NCBI RefSeq assembly: GCF_027942865.1
Contig: NC_134508.1
Span: 37,631,466-37,695,465, forward strand
Length of the DNA: 64,000 bases
Direction: 5' to 3'
Origin: Odontesthes bonariensis
Lineage: Eukaryota > Chordata > Actinopteri > Atheriniformes > Atherinopsidae
Of this stretch, positions 13,331 to 28,900 are shown one piece after another. The position numbers and the translations under genes were made by a program. Position 1 is the stretch's first letter; every line of letters begins with the position of its first letter. The notes beneath the pieces were generated by a model. The model was not told the DNA's origin. It ran no database searches and worked only from the letters and a program-made list of their open reading frames with translations.

Positions 13331-13875
13331 GTTTGCCTGACTCCGACCCTCCATTACAGCCCCAAAACCCCTAAGATAAAGGGGCTCAGTGTCCGCTGGC
13401 ATAAAATTTTTTTTCAATAAATTCAGAAGTGAAGCCTGAATATTGCATGTGGTGAGGAGTCCTGACTGCCAGAGATCTGTTGTCAAGGTTACCAAAGCTG
13501 TAACACCGGATGCCCCAGAGAGCACGACTTCCAGCCTTAATTCATGTATGAAAACAAACAAGCTGGAGGTGTCGTAACTGCAACTCAGGTTTGAACCATG
13601 AGTCGCTTAATTGGCTCGGCTGGAACTTATTTTTGGATTTCAATTACAAGAAAGGGAAAAACCAGTTGAACGAACACATAAATTAAAACAAATTTGTAGT
13701 CAGATGGACTCTTCATGTGAATTTAGTGTCTAAGGATGCCTTTTAACTTCTCAAACATGACATGTTGGTCACAGCTTCAGTACACTTTGTGAAACTGCTG
13801 TGAGACGCCTGGACAACAAAATTAAAGGGGAGATATCAAAGAAAAAAGACATCATCCTTGTTTGTCTTGTGACAT

Positions 13876-13881
13876 TTTATT
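13876..13881 (-). terminator. Polyadenylation signal of rpl22
   Basis: TTTATT on the plus strand is AATAAA on the minus strand, about 16 bases after the rpl22 stop codon. Ribosomal protein mRNAs usually have such short 3' UTRs. Confidence 0.7.
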
Positions 13882-13896
13882 AAGACTGTTGTCAGT

Positions 13897-18961
<5,065 letters not shown>

Positions 18962-18976
18962 GGCTGAGACACTCAG

Positions 18977-19015
18977 CAAAAAGGAAGAAGCGAAGGCTGC
19001 GCAGGAAGTTAAATA
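18977..19015 (-). promoter_or_regulatory. 5' TOP-like start and TATA-like box of rpl22
   Basis: On the minus strand, 16 bases before the ATG, lies CTTCTTCCTTTTTG (18977-18990). This pyrimidine tract is typical of the terminal oligopyrimidine starts of ribosomal protein mRNAs, which are under mTOR/LARP1 translational control. TATTTAA (19009-19015) sits about 20-25 bases upstream of it, at TATA distance. The start site itself is inferred. Confidence 0.6.
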
Positions 19016-19020
19016 CCCGC

Positions 19021-20640
19021 CTGCCAAATCGATTGAATCGAGCTATCTGGGTTCGATTAATATAAGTCCATTGACCTCATATTTATAAAGAACAAAGTTA
19101 AAATTCGTGCAACAGCTTTATCTACTTTTTTTTCTTTATATAATGTTGATAAGAGCTTCGAGAGGCGTACATAGTTTGTAAATGAGCTTAGACACATGTC
19201 CTGCCCAGGCAATGCGATCTCAGTATTTGTCAGCTGGAGTAAAAACTTTTTTTTTCTACAGATATTAACAATTAACTCCACTTCTAACCTGTGGCCATTA
19301 GCTGATATTAGCTGCAACAGCAAGACGACAGGGCTATCTCCATGACAACCGTGAGATAAGTTTGGAAACTTTGGAAACCACTGTGTGTGGACAATGAGCT
19401 CATTTGGTAAATCCTGTATTCTAAAATTAATCCCAGCAGTCCAGGTGAAAATTTTAAGTTGTAAATGTTCTAAAACTGAATTAATCATAGAATAATTTAG
19501 TTTGATCCCTGTTACAGTGATTTTTCACAGCAGACATGCTGCATCTCATTGCAAGAAATGCACAGGTTTATTTATGATGGCTGCATTACACCTTGAGGAA
19601 AGGTCATGCTGTTGTGTATACTGGTTCATTTATTGACTTTATTTTAAGACCACAGGATTGTGGGATTGTTCGGAATATTTCCCTGGAACACAGGACAGAA
19701 CTCACCTTATTGATGTATTTATTTATTTATAATATACTCTTAATATACTCAATCTTTAATTTTTTTCCATCTATTTTCAACCCCTTTGTTTCTATTTATC
19801 AACCTTTTCTTCTTATTGCTGTTTATCTTGTAATATTACTGCTGTTTTCAATAACTTTGATCCTTTTAAAGTCTTGATATTGTTTTGAAAGTACTGTTCT
19901 CTAAATACACATACCTTATACTTCCCTTTCTTCAGAGGTCACACTTTTCATTGCAGGACTTATATTTTTTACAGTGTGTCAATGGCAAGCTATTACTTCC
20001 CATAAACCTCTAACATAATTCCTCTTGGTTAAAATTACACTCATACTGGTCAGAGCCGTGGTTGCAGATAACAGTAACATCTTTTCCGATCAGAAATTGT
20101 ATTTTAAGGTATCTTTAACTTAGTTTGCACTTGTGGAAACCAAGTTCAAGATGCATAAAATCTTTACAAAGTCTAAGTGATCATTATTCATGCTCATTAA
20201 CTGGTGGAATGCTCCATTTAGATAACCGTCGTGTTCGTTTGTCTGAGAGAAGATGCACAAACTCCAAGTCTAGCTCAGAATTTATTTAAACACAGCGCTG
20301 TGGACCTCTCTGCCAGGCAGTCTGATCAGAAAAAGGCTACCACTCTTTTTCTAAACATACTTTTATATTACCATACAAATATGATGTAAATATTGGTCCA
20401 AAAGTTGGGGAGAAGCCGTGGTTTAGACTTGGCTTTCCCTGATTGGTCCTTGGTCCGATATCAGCCTCGTACCCCATCTCTGCTCCATCCAGATGTCTCC
20501 ACCCTGTGTGAGAAAACTCCCCCTCATCTCCCTGTGTCTGGTACTTTTCCACCATAGGCCTCATCCCACCTGTAAGCATGTAGTGTTTTAACCCTTCACA
20601 CCGTGGGATCAATGCTTGTTCCCTTCAAAAAGGAGTGTAT
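19021..20640. other. Intergenic, no gene recognised
   Basis: This is sequence upstream of rpl22. An open frame at 19057-19488 on the minus strand has no recognisable domain, and its composition is like the surroundings. The segment at about 20220-20620 has a repeat-like texture ('cagagctctgccaggcagtctgatc'-type), but I cannot assign it to a family or fix its ends. Confidence 0.35.
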
Positions 20641-20652
20641 CAACTCTGAATA

Positions 20653-20984
20653 AGCACAATGATCAAGATTACTTTATTGTCATGTAGTCATTGTCACACA
20701 AATATACTCCTCGGCATTTAACCCATCCAAGTTGGCAGCTGTTGAACACACACATGCACAGGGTCACACACTGATGGAGACTGATGCCATATACACTGGA
20801 GCGGTGGGCAGCCAATCACAGCGCCCGGGGAGCATGGGGGTACGGTGCCTTGCCTTGCACCTCAGCCGTGAGGTGGACTGCCACCCCTCCAGCTGTCAGT
20901 TCACCAATCTTTGAGCAGTGAGAGTGGGGATCGAACCGCCAACTTTCAGGACGACCCACTCTCACCACTGAGCCATGGTCGCAT
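20653..20984 (-). mobile_element. tRNA-derived SINE with intact Pol III boxes
   Basis: Read on the minus strand, the head carries an A box, TGGCTCAGTGGT (near 20964-20975), and a perfect B box, GGTTCGATCC (20928-20937). These are the internal RNA polymerase III promoter of a tRNA-derived SINE. The body continues with the fish repeat block seen on the plus strand as 'cagcgcccggggagcatggg' and 'cacctcagccgtgaggtgga'. The tail reads 'CAATAAAGTAATCTTGATCA', a LINE-type 3' end. No coding potential. The retained A and B boxes suggest a relatively recent copy. Confidence 0.75.
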
Positions 20985-21362
20985 AGGCATAAATAAGCAT
21001 AAATATGTACAGGAAAAGGTGATATTAAACCCTCAACAATATCAAAAATACCTAATTTATCCTTGGAAGAATAACTTTTGAAGAGAATTACCTTTTAATT
21101 GACTCGTAAAACCGTTTCTTATTTTGATAACAGAATCCAAACAAGTGTGTCATTTTATTTATTTTTTTATAATTTATTTTATTCAAACACATAAATAAAT
21201 GCAATGATAATTTGTGAAGGAACATATCTTCATAGTCTTATCTGAATGACACCTTAATGCTGTTAACAGCTGTGAGAACAATGCACTGATACTTTCAGAC
21301 AGTGCAGTTGTTCAGGATGAAAAGATACAGATGAACAAAAGTTATATGAATTTGAATCATAT

Positions 21363-21368
21363 TTTATT
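21363..21368 (-). terminator. Candidate polyadenylation signal for the frame at 21.45 kb
   Basis: TTTATT on the plus strand is AATAAA on the minus strand, about 85 bases after the stop codon of the unidentified frame. It fits a genuine 3' end but could be chance in AT-rich sequence. Confidence 0.35.
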
Positions 21369-21451
21369 GATGTTGATTCAATATGATGTATGGAGAAGAT
21401 TTTATATTCATTTGAAGTTGACAAGCTGTTGACGAGTCTTGTGTGCGAGTT

Positions 21452-21925
21452 CTAAACGCTGATGTGTCTTTCTCTCTCGATGGTTTTCTCTTTGTACTGA
21501 CGGCGGTGTTTTGGCATCATGTATTTCTTTAACTTCCTCCACGCTGAGGGCACCTCTGCTCTTTCTTCTGAGGGCTCACATTGGTCCACAAGTTGTTCTG
21601 GTACTGCTGTGTCTTCTGTGGGATGTAAGGCTGCTGATGTTTCACAGTCCTCTGGATGTTTAGAGGCTGGTTCATTTTCAATGACAATGACGAGTCTTTT
21701 TTGAATTTGGTTTTCAGAGGAAACATTTCCTTTTTGCGGCTCTGAGACATCTTTTGACTGTTGGACTAATTCCACTTCGACCAGTTCTGGCACCATGTCC
21801 GATCCAGCCTGATGAGCCAAGTCTAATAAAACCACTTCCTGTGTGTCTGCAGAGACCGTTTCTGGTTCTGTTTCTTCTTCTGTTTCTTCTTCTGTTTCTT
21901 CTTCCAGGGGTTCGGAGATCGGGAG
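21452..21925 (-). CDS. Unidentified terminal exon-like open frame, acidic with basic C-terminal motif
   Basis: The minus-strand frame is open for 157 codons after an upstream TGA at 21926-21928 and ends in a stop at 21452. It has no ATG in its first third, so it would have to be a last exon spliced from the right, or the remains of a broken gene. I see no strong splice acceptor at its left limit in this frame. The composition looks protein-like: a repeated EEET stretch (three units) at the start, a middle rich in Glu, Ser and Pro ('ALHPTEDTAVPEQLVDQ'), and a basic end, 'SAWRKLKKYMMPKHRRQYKE'. The W-x-x-L-K-K-x-x-x-P-K pattern recalls the polybasic segments of AKAP12/AKAP5 anchoring proteins. 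That is only a resemblance. It may also be a retroposed fragment. Confidence 0.35.
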   Translation of the reverse strand, partial: LPISEPLEEETEEETEEETEPETVSADTQEVVLLDLAHQAGSDMVPELVEVELVQQSKDVSEPQKGNVSSENQIQKRLVIVIENEPASKHPEDCETSAALHPTEDTAVPEQLVDQCEPSEERAEVPSAWRKLKKYMMPKHRRQYKEKTIERERHISV

Positions 21926-22934
21926 TCAGGTAAGGGCAGATGTGCATTCAGCTAAAAAATAGTTAAAAAAGCAATACAATTCCTCACTTTAAACTGAGTG
22001 AATATTGTTTTGGTTTTTTTTGCAATTTGATTTTAAAGATTTAAGTAATTTAGAAGTTACTGTATTCTGTCTCTGTTTACATTTTACACAGTATCTTGCC
22101 CTTTTTTGGAAACTGAGCTGTGTTTACCAGGTAAAAACACTGCAGTAAACCTCCATAGAAATTAGATTGAAATTGTTATTGAAAGCAACGCTTAACTTTA
22201 ATGCAGAATATCAACATCAAGCTTTATTTTGTTGCACCTTCTGAGTGTTAGAAGACATTAAGACGACACTCAATATGACAAGTTATCCAGCAGCTTCAAG
22301 ATGATTCCTTAATTTGTCACCTCTATAGAGCCCAGCGTGTAATGACATTGTGACATTATGAATAGGACAACTGTATTTCCAGTTGCTTTGCAACGGCAAT
22401 ATTGAATGCCCCCACTGAACTCTGGCAACACTTGGGGACTGGCATGAGGTGTGTGCTTTCAGCTGCCTGGTGGAGAGACCCCATCGGCCTACTATTGAAG
22501 AGTTTCTGCATTGCTGTAATTCCTGCTGGGGGTAGCCGATAGCACCACTGAAAGGTAAGACAGTGGCTTTCTGTTCTTTCTTCGTAAACTAGCCTACCAC
22601 TTTTACAGTAGGTGTTGTTAGCGAGAGGTGAGGTTGTTTTATATTTATGATCTGTGGATTGTGTGTGGTCACAGAAATCTGAAGGCACTCATTACATGTT
22701 TGACAAGGTAAGATAAGAAAAGTTTATTTTATTTGAATTCTCACGCTTTTTAATCTAAGTTTATTGTTATCTCCACTGGCTTAGCCTCTCTTAAAACGAC
22801 TGGAATATTTGGGCTGTAATTCAAAACCCCAGCACATGCTTTTTTTGTCAAGAGATGTGATGATGTGGGATCTAAAAAAACTATCATCAGCAATACAGTC
22901 ACAGTTTGTCCTTATTCACCCTGTCGGTTCACAG

Positions 22935-25900
22935 ATGGCAGGAGGAATCTTCTCCAACTTGGGTAACCTATGTGATGTGGATTGTGCTAATGTCCACCCC
23001 CTGGTGTGTCACCTGTGCCACGAGCAGTACAAATCTCCGTGTTTATTGGACTGCTACCACATCTTCTGTGCCTGCTGCCTGCGAGGTCGGACCAATGACA
23101 GCCGTCTCAGCTGCCCCATCTGTGGGTAAGAGATAGTACTTTGTAGTTGGTTTGGCTCACTTTTGGTCATGAAGTCTGTCTGGGATATTTAAGCCCCTAT
23201 TAGTTTTCAAGTCCTTCAACTGACTGAAAACATGGAGACTACAGTCAAAGAATGATGGTTTTTGGGACCTATAAACACACACTACACACGCACAAATACA
23301 CTCATTTTATCAGATCGAGTAGAACCCCACCAGGTCCCTCTCTTGTTGTTATTTTAGTGGATGTCATGACATTGCGATGGCCAGGTGTGGGTAATACAGA
23401 TCTGAGTGGCTGAGGCAGCTGCAGGGTCATCCCACTACTTTATTTAATCTCTAGCCTCAATACGGAAAGGGGTTGGAAGTTCCATTAGGGCCAGTCACAT
23501 AGCAAACAAAGCATTCTGGTATTTGGCAGCAGTACCAGCAGCTTAGGGTAATCAAAAGCAGTCACATGATAACAATCCATTTCATCCCTTGTTAAGGAAA
23601 GACATGTGATTCACAGTCACCTTCAGGTCTGTTGTATCAACTTTCCGGGATCAAAATAGAGCTGTACAGAAGAGGTTTCTTCTACCCAGCCTTTTTTCTT
23701 CATCTTGTCTATTCATTGAGCAAAAATAGATAAATAATGTAACTGCATTATTCTCATACCTTGTTCCATAAAGTTGCACACAGCACAGTGCTCTAAAAAC
23801 CAAAATCATTCTTACTCTGCTAAACAGCTACATCAACCTTTATACAGTATATTTTGTGAAAGTATACACTGATCAGCCAAAACATTAAAACCACCTGCCT
23901 AATGTTGTACATGTCCTCTTAGTGCTGCCAGAACCCCTCAGGATAAAGGACCTCCAGGATGTCCTGTGGTTTCAAGCACATGGACATTAGCAGCAGTTCA
24001 TTGGGTCCTATGGATTATAGTTCAGTCATCTGAGAACTCGTCTTGTGATATCTCATTCCCTGCCAACTTGATCAGGTTTTGAACACGGAGCTGGGTAAAG
24101 ACCTTTGGCTCTTTGTTGTGTTCCTCTTGTCCTTCCCAAGCAGTTTTTGCACTTGCTGTGGGGTTTTGTGGTTCATCTGCATCTTTAAGTGGGTGGTACA
24201 ACATCAACATGACTGCCAGGACCCAGTGTGCTTCAGCTGGACATCACATTCTATCAATGAAATATGTAATTCATTTAACCTGGCAGTTGTATTTAAGCTG
24301 CAGATTATTTGTGTATCTTTAAATTCAGAATAGCTGAACTTTAGGCAATTTAAACATTTATCGGCCTAACAGGGCTTTTATCCATAGTACACAGAACTGG
24401 AAAGTTCATATTATATTAATCTTTCTATGGAAAACCCCACTAGGCCCTGAAATCTGAATATTGGAGCCGGCTGCCTTGTAGCTTCTATTTCCATCTGCAT
24501 CATGCAAACACCTGCTCACTTGAGAGCTATGTAATCTAGGAATTCACTACTCAGCTATTAGTAGAACACTATCGAGCCCCATTGCTGAGAGCTAGATAAA
24601 CACGCTGAGGCCAGTGAGAAAGCAATTGTACCTGTGGAACTTAATCAAAAAGGGGCACATTGTGTAATGTCAAAATTGAATGTGGCAGAGATTGCCGGAT
24701 AAATCTGTTTGTGTTGTCATTTTTATCCCAAAGTTTAATCTTCAATGTCCATCATGTTTAAAATAATTAGGTAACAAAGGCCTTAGTAACATTTTCGATA
24801 GTTGGTCAGATGTGACATGATTAGAAAGCTGAAATGAATATTTCTTTAGTTAAAACTATCTTTTGTCAAACCACAGTCACGTTATAATTTTCCTTTCCTT
24901 TGTTTTTGTCTGTTATTAATTTAAATTCTTTAGATTTTGGAATGATAAAATAAGAAATTTGAATAAACTTTTGTCCTTTCTTTTTAAAGAAATATTTAAG
25001 AAAAAAAAATGAATCATGGGAATCGTTAGCTGCCAGCATGTGCTGGCTACAAATGAGGTGAGGAGCATTAACATTTAAATCAAAATGATAGCACAATCCT
25101 CACGTTGCCAAATCAGGAGCAGAGCTACACCATCACTTCAGGTGACACTAATCAGATGGCACTCACAGGTTTATTAAAAGATTATATGTCACACAGTCTG
25201 TGGTCCTCTGTCCTCCTATCAGCAATAACACAGCGCCACCTTCTGGAATGTCACAAGAATGCAATGAACTGAGTTGACGGATTTATCTTTATTGACCACT
25301 GTGCTTTTGTACAAATAAAGTTAATTCAATTCAATGTTTATTTTCACAATACATACTACTTAGAATTCTTCTCACTGCTTAAATGTGAGAACTTTTGGAA
25401 GCAACAATTCACCCAGTTTTAAACTTAAAAGCACAATGTAAAAATGGTACAAATTATGGAGCATTGTAATTACACTGGGTTAATGTCAAGATATCTTTCA
25501 TTTTCAACTCATTTCATCCTTTCAGATGCTCAATTCAGTTCAGTGTTTTTCTTGGTATCCCTCAGTCTTCATGTCATTCAGACCGAGCTCTTCATTGTGC
25601 TCAAACGTGCGAGTGTACTTCTCAACAGTCATCTCTGGATCTGGTTCTGGGGCATAAACATTCTGCAAGTAGCTGTTTCCTGCTGGGTCATCCAGGATGA
25701 CATGGACCTTCATTTCTCCTGCGACAATCTTGTCTATCTTTTCACCAAACTCCCTCAGCTTCTGCGTCCGATCTGTGGTGCTGCTGTCACCGCAGATAAA
25801 GGGGTTTTTGGAGACGATCAGGTCTTTGATGTCTTTCAGGAGGCCCTCCAGGGTGGTGAACTTCCCAGCCACGGCTCCCATCCCCAGCTCAAACTCCAGC

Positions 25901-28900
25901 TCTGGGATGCTGACAGAACACGTCTCAGACTTGAGCAGGTCTCGGGTCATGTCTGAGGGTTCAGTGACGTGCAGGGTGATCTTGGTACCGAGGTCCTCGG
26001 TGGCTCCACCTGATTTCACCTCATTGGTCCGGTGGCCACAGCTGTCACAGTTAGTGGCCATGATGATGACTTCTTTGAAGTGGGGGATCTGGACGAGCTT
26101 CATGTTGGTAGAGGCTGGCGCGTTGCACTCTGGGCAGTTTGTGTTGAAGACCAAAACTTCATTTCTCATCGACTCCAGGTCGTTACCTGCTGGTTCTTCA
26201 TCAAGGTCATCATCAGCTCGTATTCCCAGCTGAATATCCTGCTGGACCGTCCGCTTGAACCGGGATATGGTGAGAGCCTCATCTTTTTGAGGGGCCACAG
26301 GATTCTCTACAAAGCTGTTACCAGATGGATCCTCAATCACCAGGGTGAATTCATCTTCAACATCTTTTAGCTTCTTTAGTTTCTGGATGAATCCATCGAT
26401 TTTCTCAGCCACCTCAGGATCCGTTGCTCGTCTAACAAGCTGGTCTTGCTCCAGTCCTGCAACTGCACGGTCTAAGAGGCCCTCAATGGTAGAAAGTGAG
26501 CCTTTCTGAGTAAAAGGAGGGATTTCAAAATCCAGCTCAGGGATTCTGGTGGTCGCACTGTCTGCTTTCACAACCTCCCGGTTCAAGTCTTGCTTTGTTT
26601 GGACTTTCAGCGTGTAACAAACGCCTTGTTCTTGAATCTGGCCTGCGGACTGGATTTCAGTATTAGACCAGCCGCAGTTAGCGCAGCTAAACGAGCTGAC
26701 GATTACTTCTTTAAAGAATGGTATTTTGGTCAGGAGCATACGTGTTATACCGTTCTGGTAGCAGTTCATGCACAGGCTCTCGATCTCACTGGGCTGCCAG
26801 TCGTCGTCATCGGCACTAATATCCTTGAAAACGCTTCCACCTCGAACATTTTCCTCAGAAATAACAGACATCTTTAGCGCCGAATAAAATCCACCAGGTG
26901 GGGAAAGTTTACCCTGTCGTGTATTTCCTCAGTCGCAGTCACCTCTTGCTAGAACTTTCTATGTAGCAGATCAAGACACGCTTATTTCACAGGCTTTTCC
27001 GCATTCTCTTCTTCTTCGATGTTGGCGGTGTTGAGTACATCTCTGCTGCCCCCTCAGGGTAGCTGCTATACTGCACTAAAATATTCGGGGCTTTGCTACA
27101 CACAAAACGTTATGCATTATGTTTATCTTTTAATGTTTGTTTATCAATGAAAATGCCATCTTTTTGATACTACTACTCTTTTGCTTTTTTGGGTGCTTTT
27201 TTTATATTTTTTTGTTGCTCCCAAATTATCCTGCTTTTTAAATCAGCAATACTAATAAATACAGAACAAAATTACAAAAAAAAAGCGTGTAATTTCGGGT
27301 TCCCCTTTGTTCAATATTTGTGAAAAATACTGGATGTTGGCTTTTGTTTTTTTGTTTTCATTCACCATGCAAACTTGATTTATTTTTCAATCTGTGATTT
27401 TATTTGAATTTTAACAACTCTAGTTTATTTTGTTTGCCTTAGTCTTAGATTTGCTTAGTTATTCAGTTTTTAAGGATAGAAAACTGTGCTTATCTATTTT
27501 CCATTATTTATCATTATGTTGTTGTTTCAGTAATTTATTTGTCGTAGCTGGTGATGTGGACTGGAATGACCCCCCCCCTCTCTGTAATAACGTTGCACTA
27601 TTTTCATTTTGAATTTACTGACTAGTCCCACACATCAATATATATGAGAATAAAAGCTTGAAGATTTCCTCTGGACTCATTTACATACATTTAAAAACAC
27701 TTTATATTTTACATAAAAGCCTGCCTTTTATCTTTTTTTTTCTTCCTTGTTCACGTTTCATTTATTTACTTTTTGTTACTCACCATAAATATAATTAGAG
27801 GGTAATTTTAACTTGATCATTTGAAATACAATATATTTCTATTACTCAAAAGTAAACTCTTGGTGTACTTGAGGTTTTATATAACACTTGTATTCTGTAA
27901 TTTGCATTTTTATTATTTTGCTTCCAACCTATTGACAGTGTCAGTAAATCCTATGTGCAAAACAGTCTGTTTTAAGATGAAATGAGCAGATTTTACCCCC
28001 TTCAGGGAGTTGATATAAAACTCTGCACATAATCTGCGCATATTAAAAGAGTTGGACTTATGAAAGTGAGAGAGGCTACAGCAAGAAACAAGCACTATTC
28101 TTTTTCATCAGATTGTGTATTTAAATGATTCCTCAGTCGTCGTAGATCTCAGCTTGAAAACGAACAAAAATACATGCTAGTTAAACTAACTTTACAGATG
28201 CAGTCCAATTCAACCCAGTTATGATTCAGTTCAATCAAATGAATTAAAATAAAAATTTGTCCAGTTCAAATGCCAATTCATAAAAAGTTGCCTAGCTACG
28301 GAAACCAACAGACCGCATCTAATCTTCTCTTCAGTTCAACACCCTATGCTGTGCATGCTTGTAAAGCTGCTGGGAAAGACGCCATGAGTTTTCTTTCTGT
28401 TTGAAACCATTTTATTTGTGAAGAAGCTCATGAGGTCCTCACTGCTAAGACTTAAAGGAGTACATGTCTCAACAGAGCTATGAGTCTTTGTTAGTCTGGC
28501 TACAGTGCTAAAAAGAAACCTGGGGTTGTGTTTGCTCTCCTATATCAATGATGAATAATAAGCAGATCCAGAGCTTCAAAGAGCTCTCTTATATTTTATT
28601 TAACTTTATCTTTCCAGACTAAGTGAAATTCCTTTACATCAGTAAAAAGCCCTTTTCCCCCAAGCTTTTGAAGTCTCCTTTAAAGCACCCAAATACGAGT
28701 AACGAATAAACCGGTATAGTAATAAAGGTGCCAGCCTTTTCAGACAGATTACCTTATTTTTGTCCAGTGTTGCTTAGATTGAGGCTGTAACCCTCTCAAC
28801 AAGCTACTCAAGATGTAGTGTTTTCTGTCTTTTCTGCAGATACCAGTCAACAGTGAAAGGAACTAATAGCCTTCCACCAGAGGATCGGCTTCTGAAGTTC

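Noticed and set aside
19057..19488. 143-codon minus-strand frame upstream of rpl22
   Set aside because: It ends where the rpl22 promoter begins, lacks a recognisable domain, and has no poly(A) or splice support.
25697..26233. 178-codon plus-strand frame opposite zpr1
   Set aside because: It is the antisense shadow of the zpr1 coding sequence.
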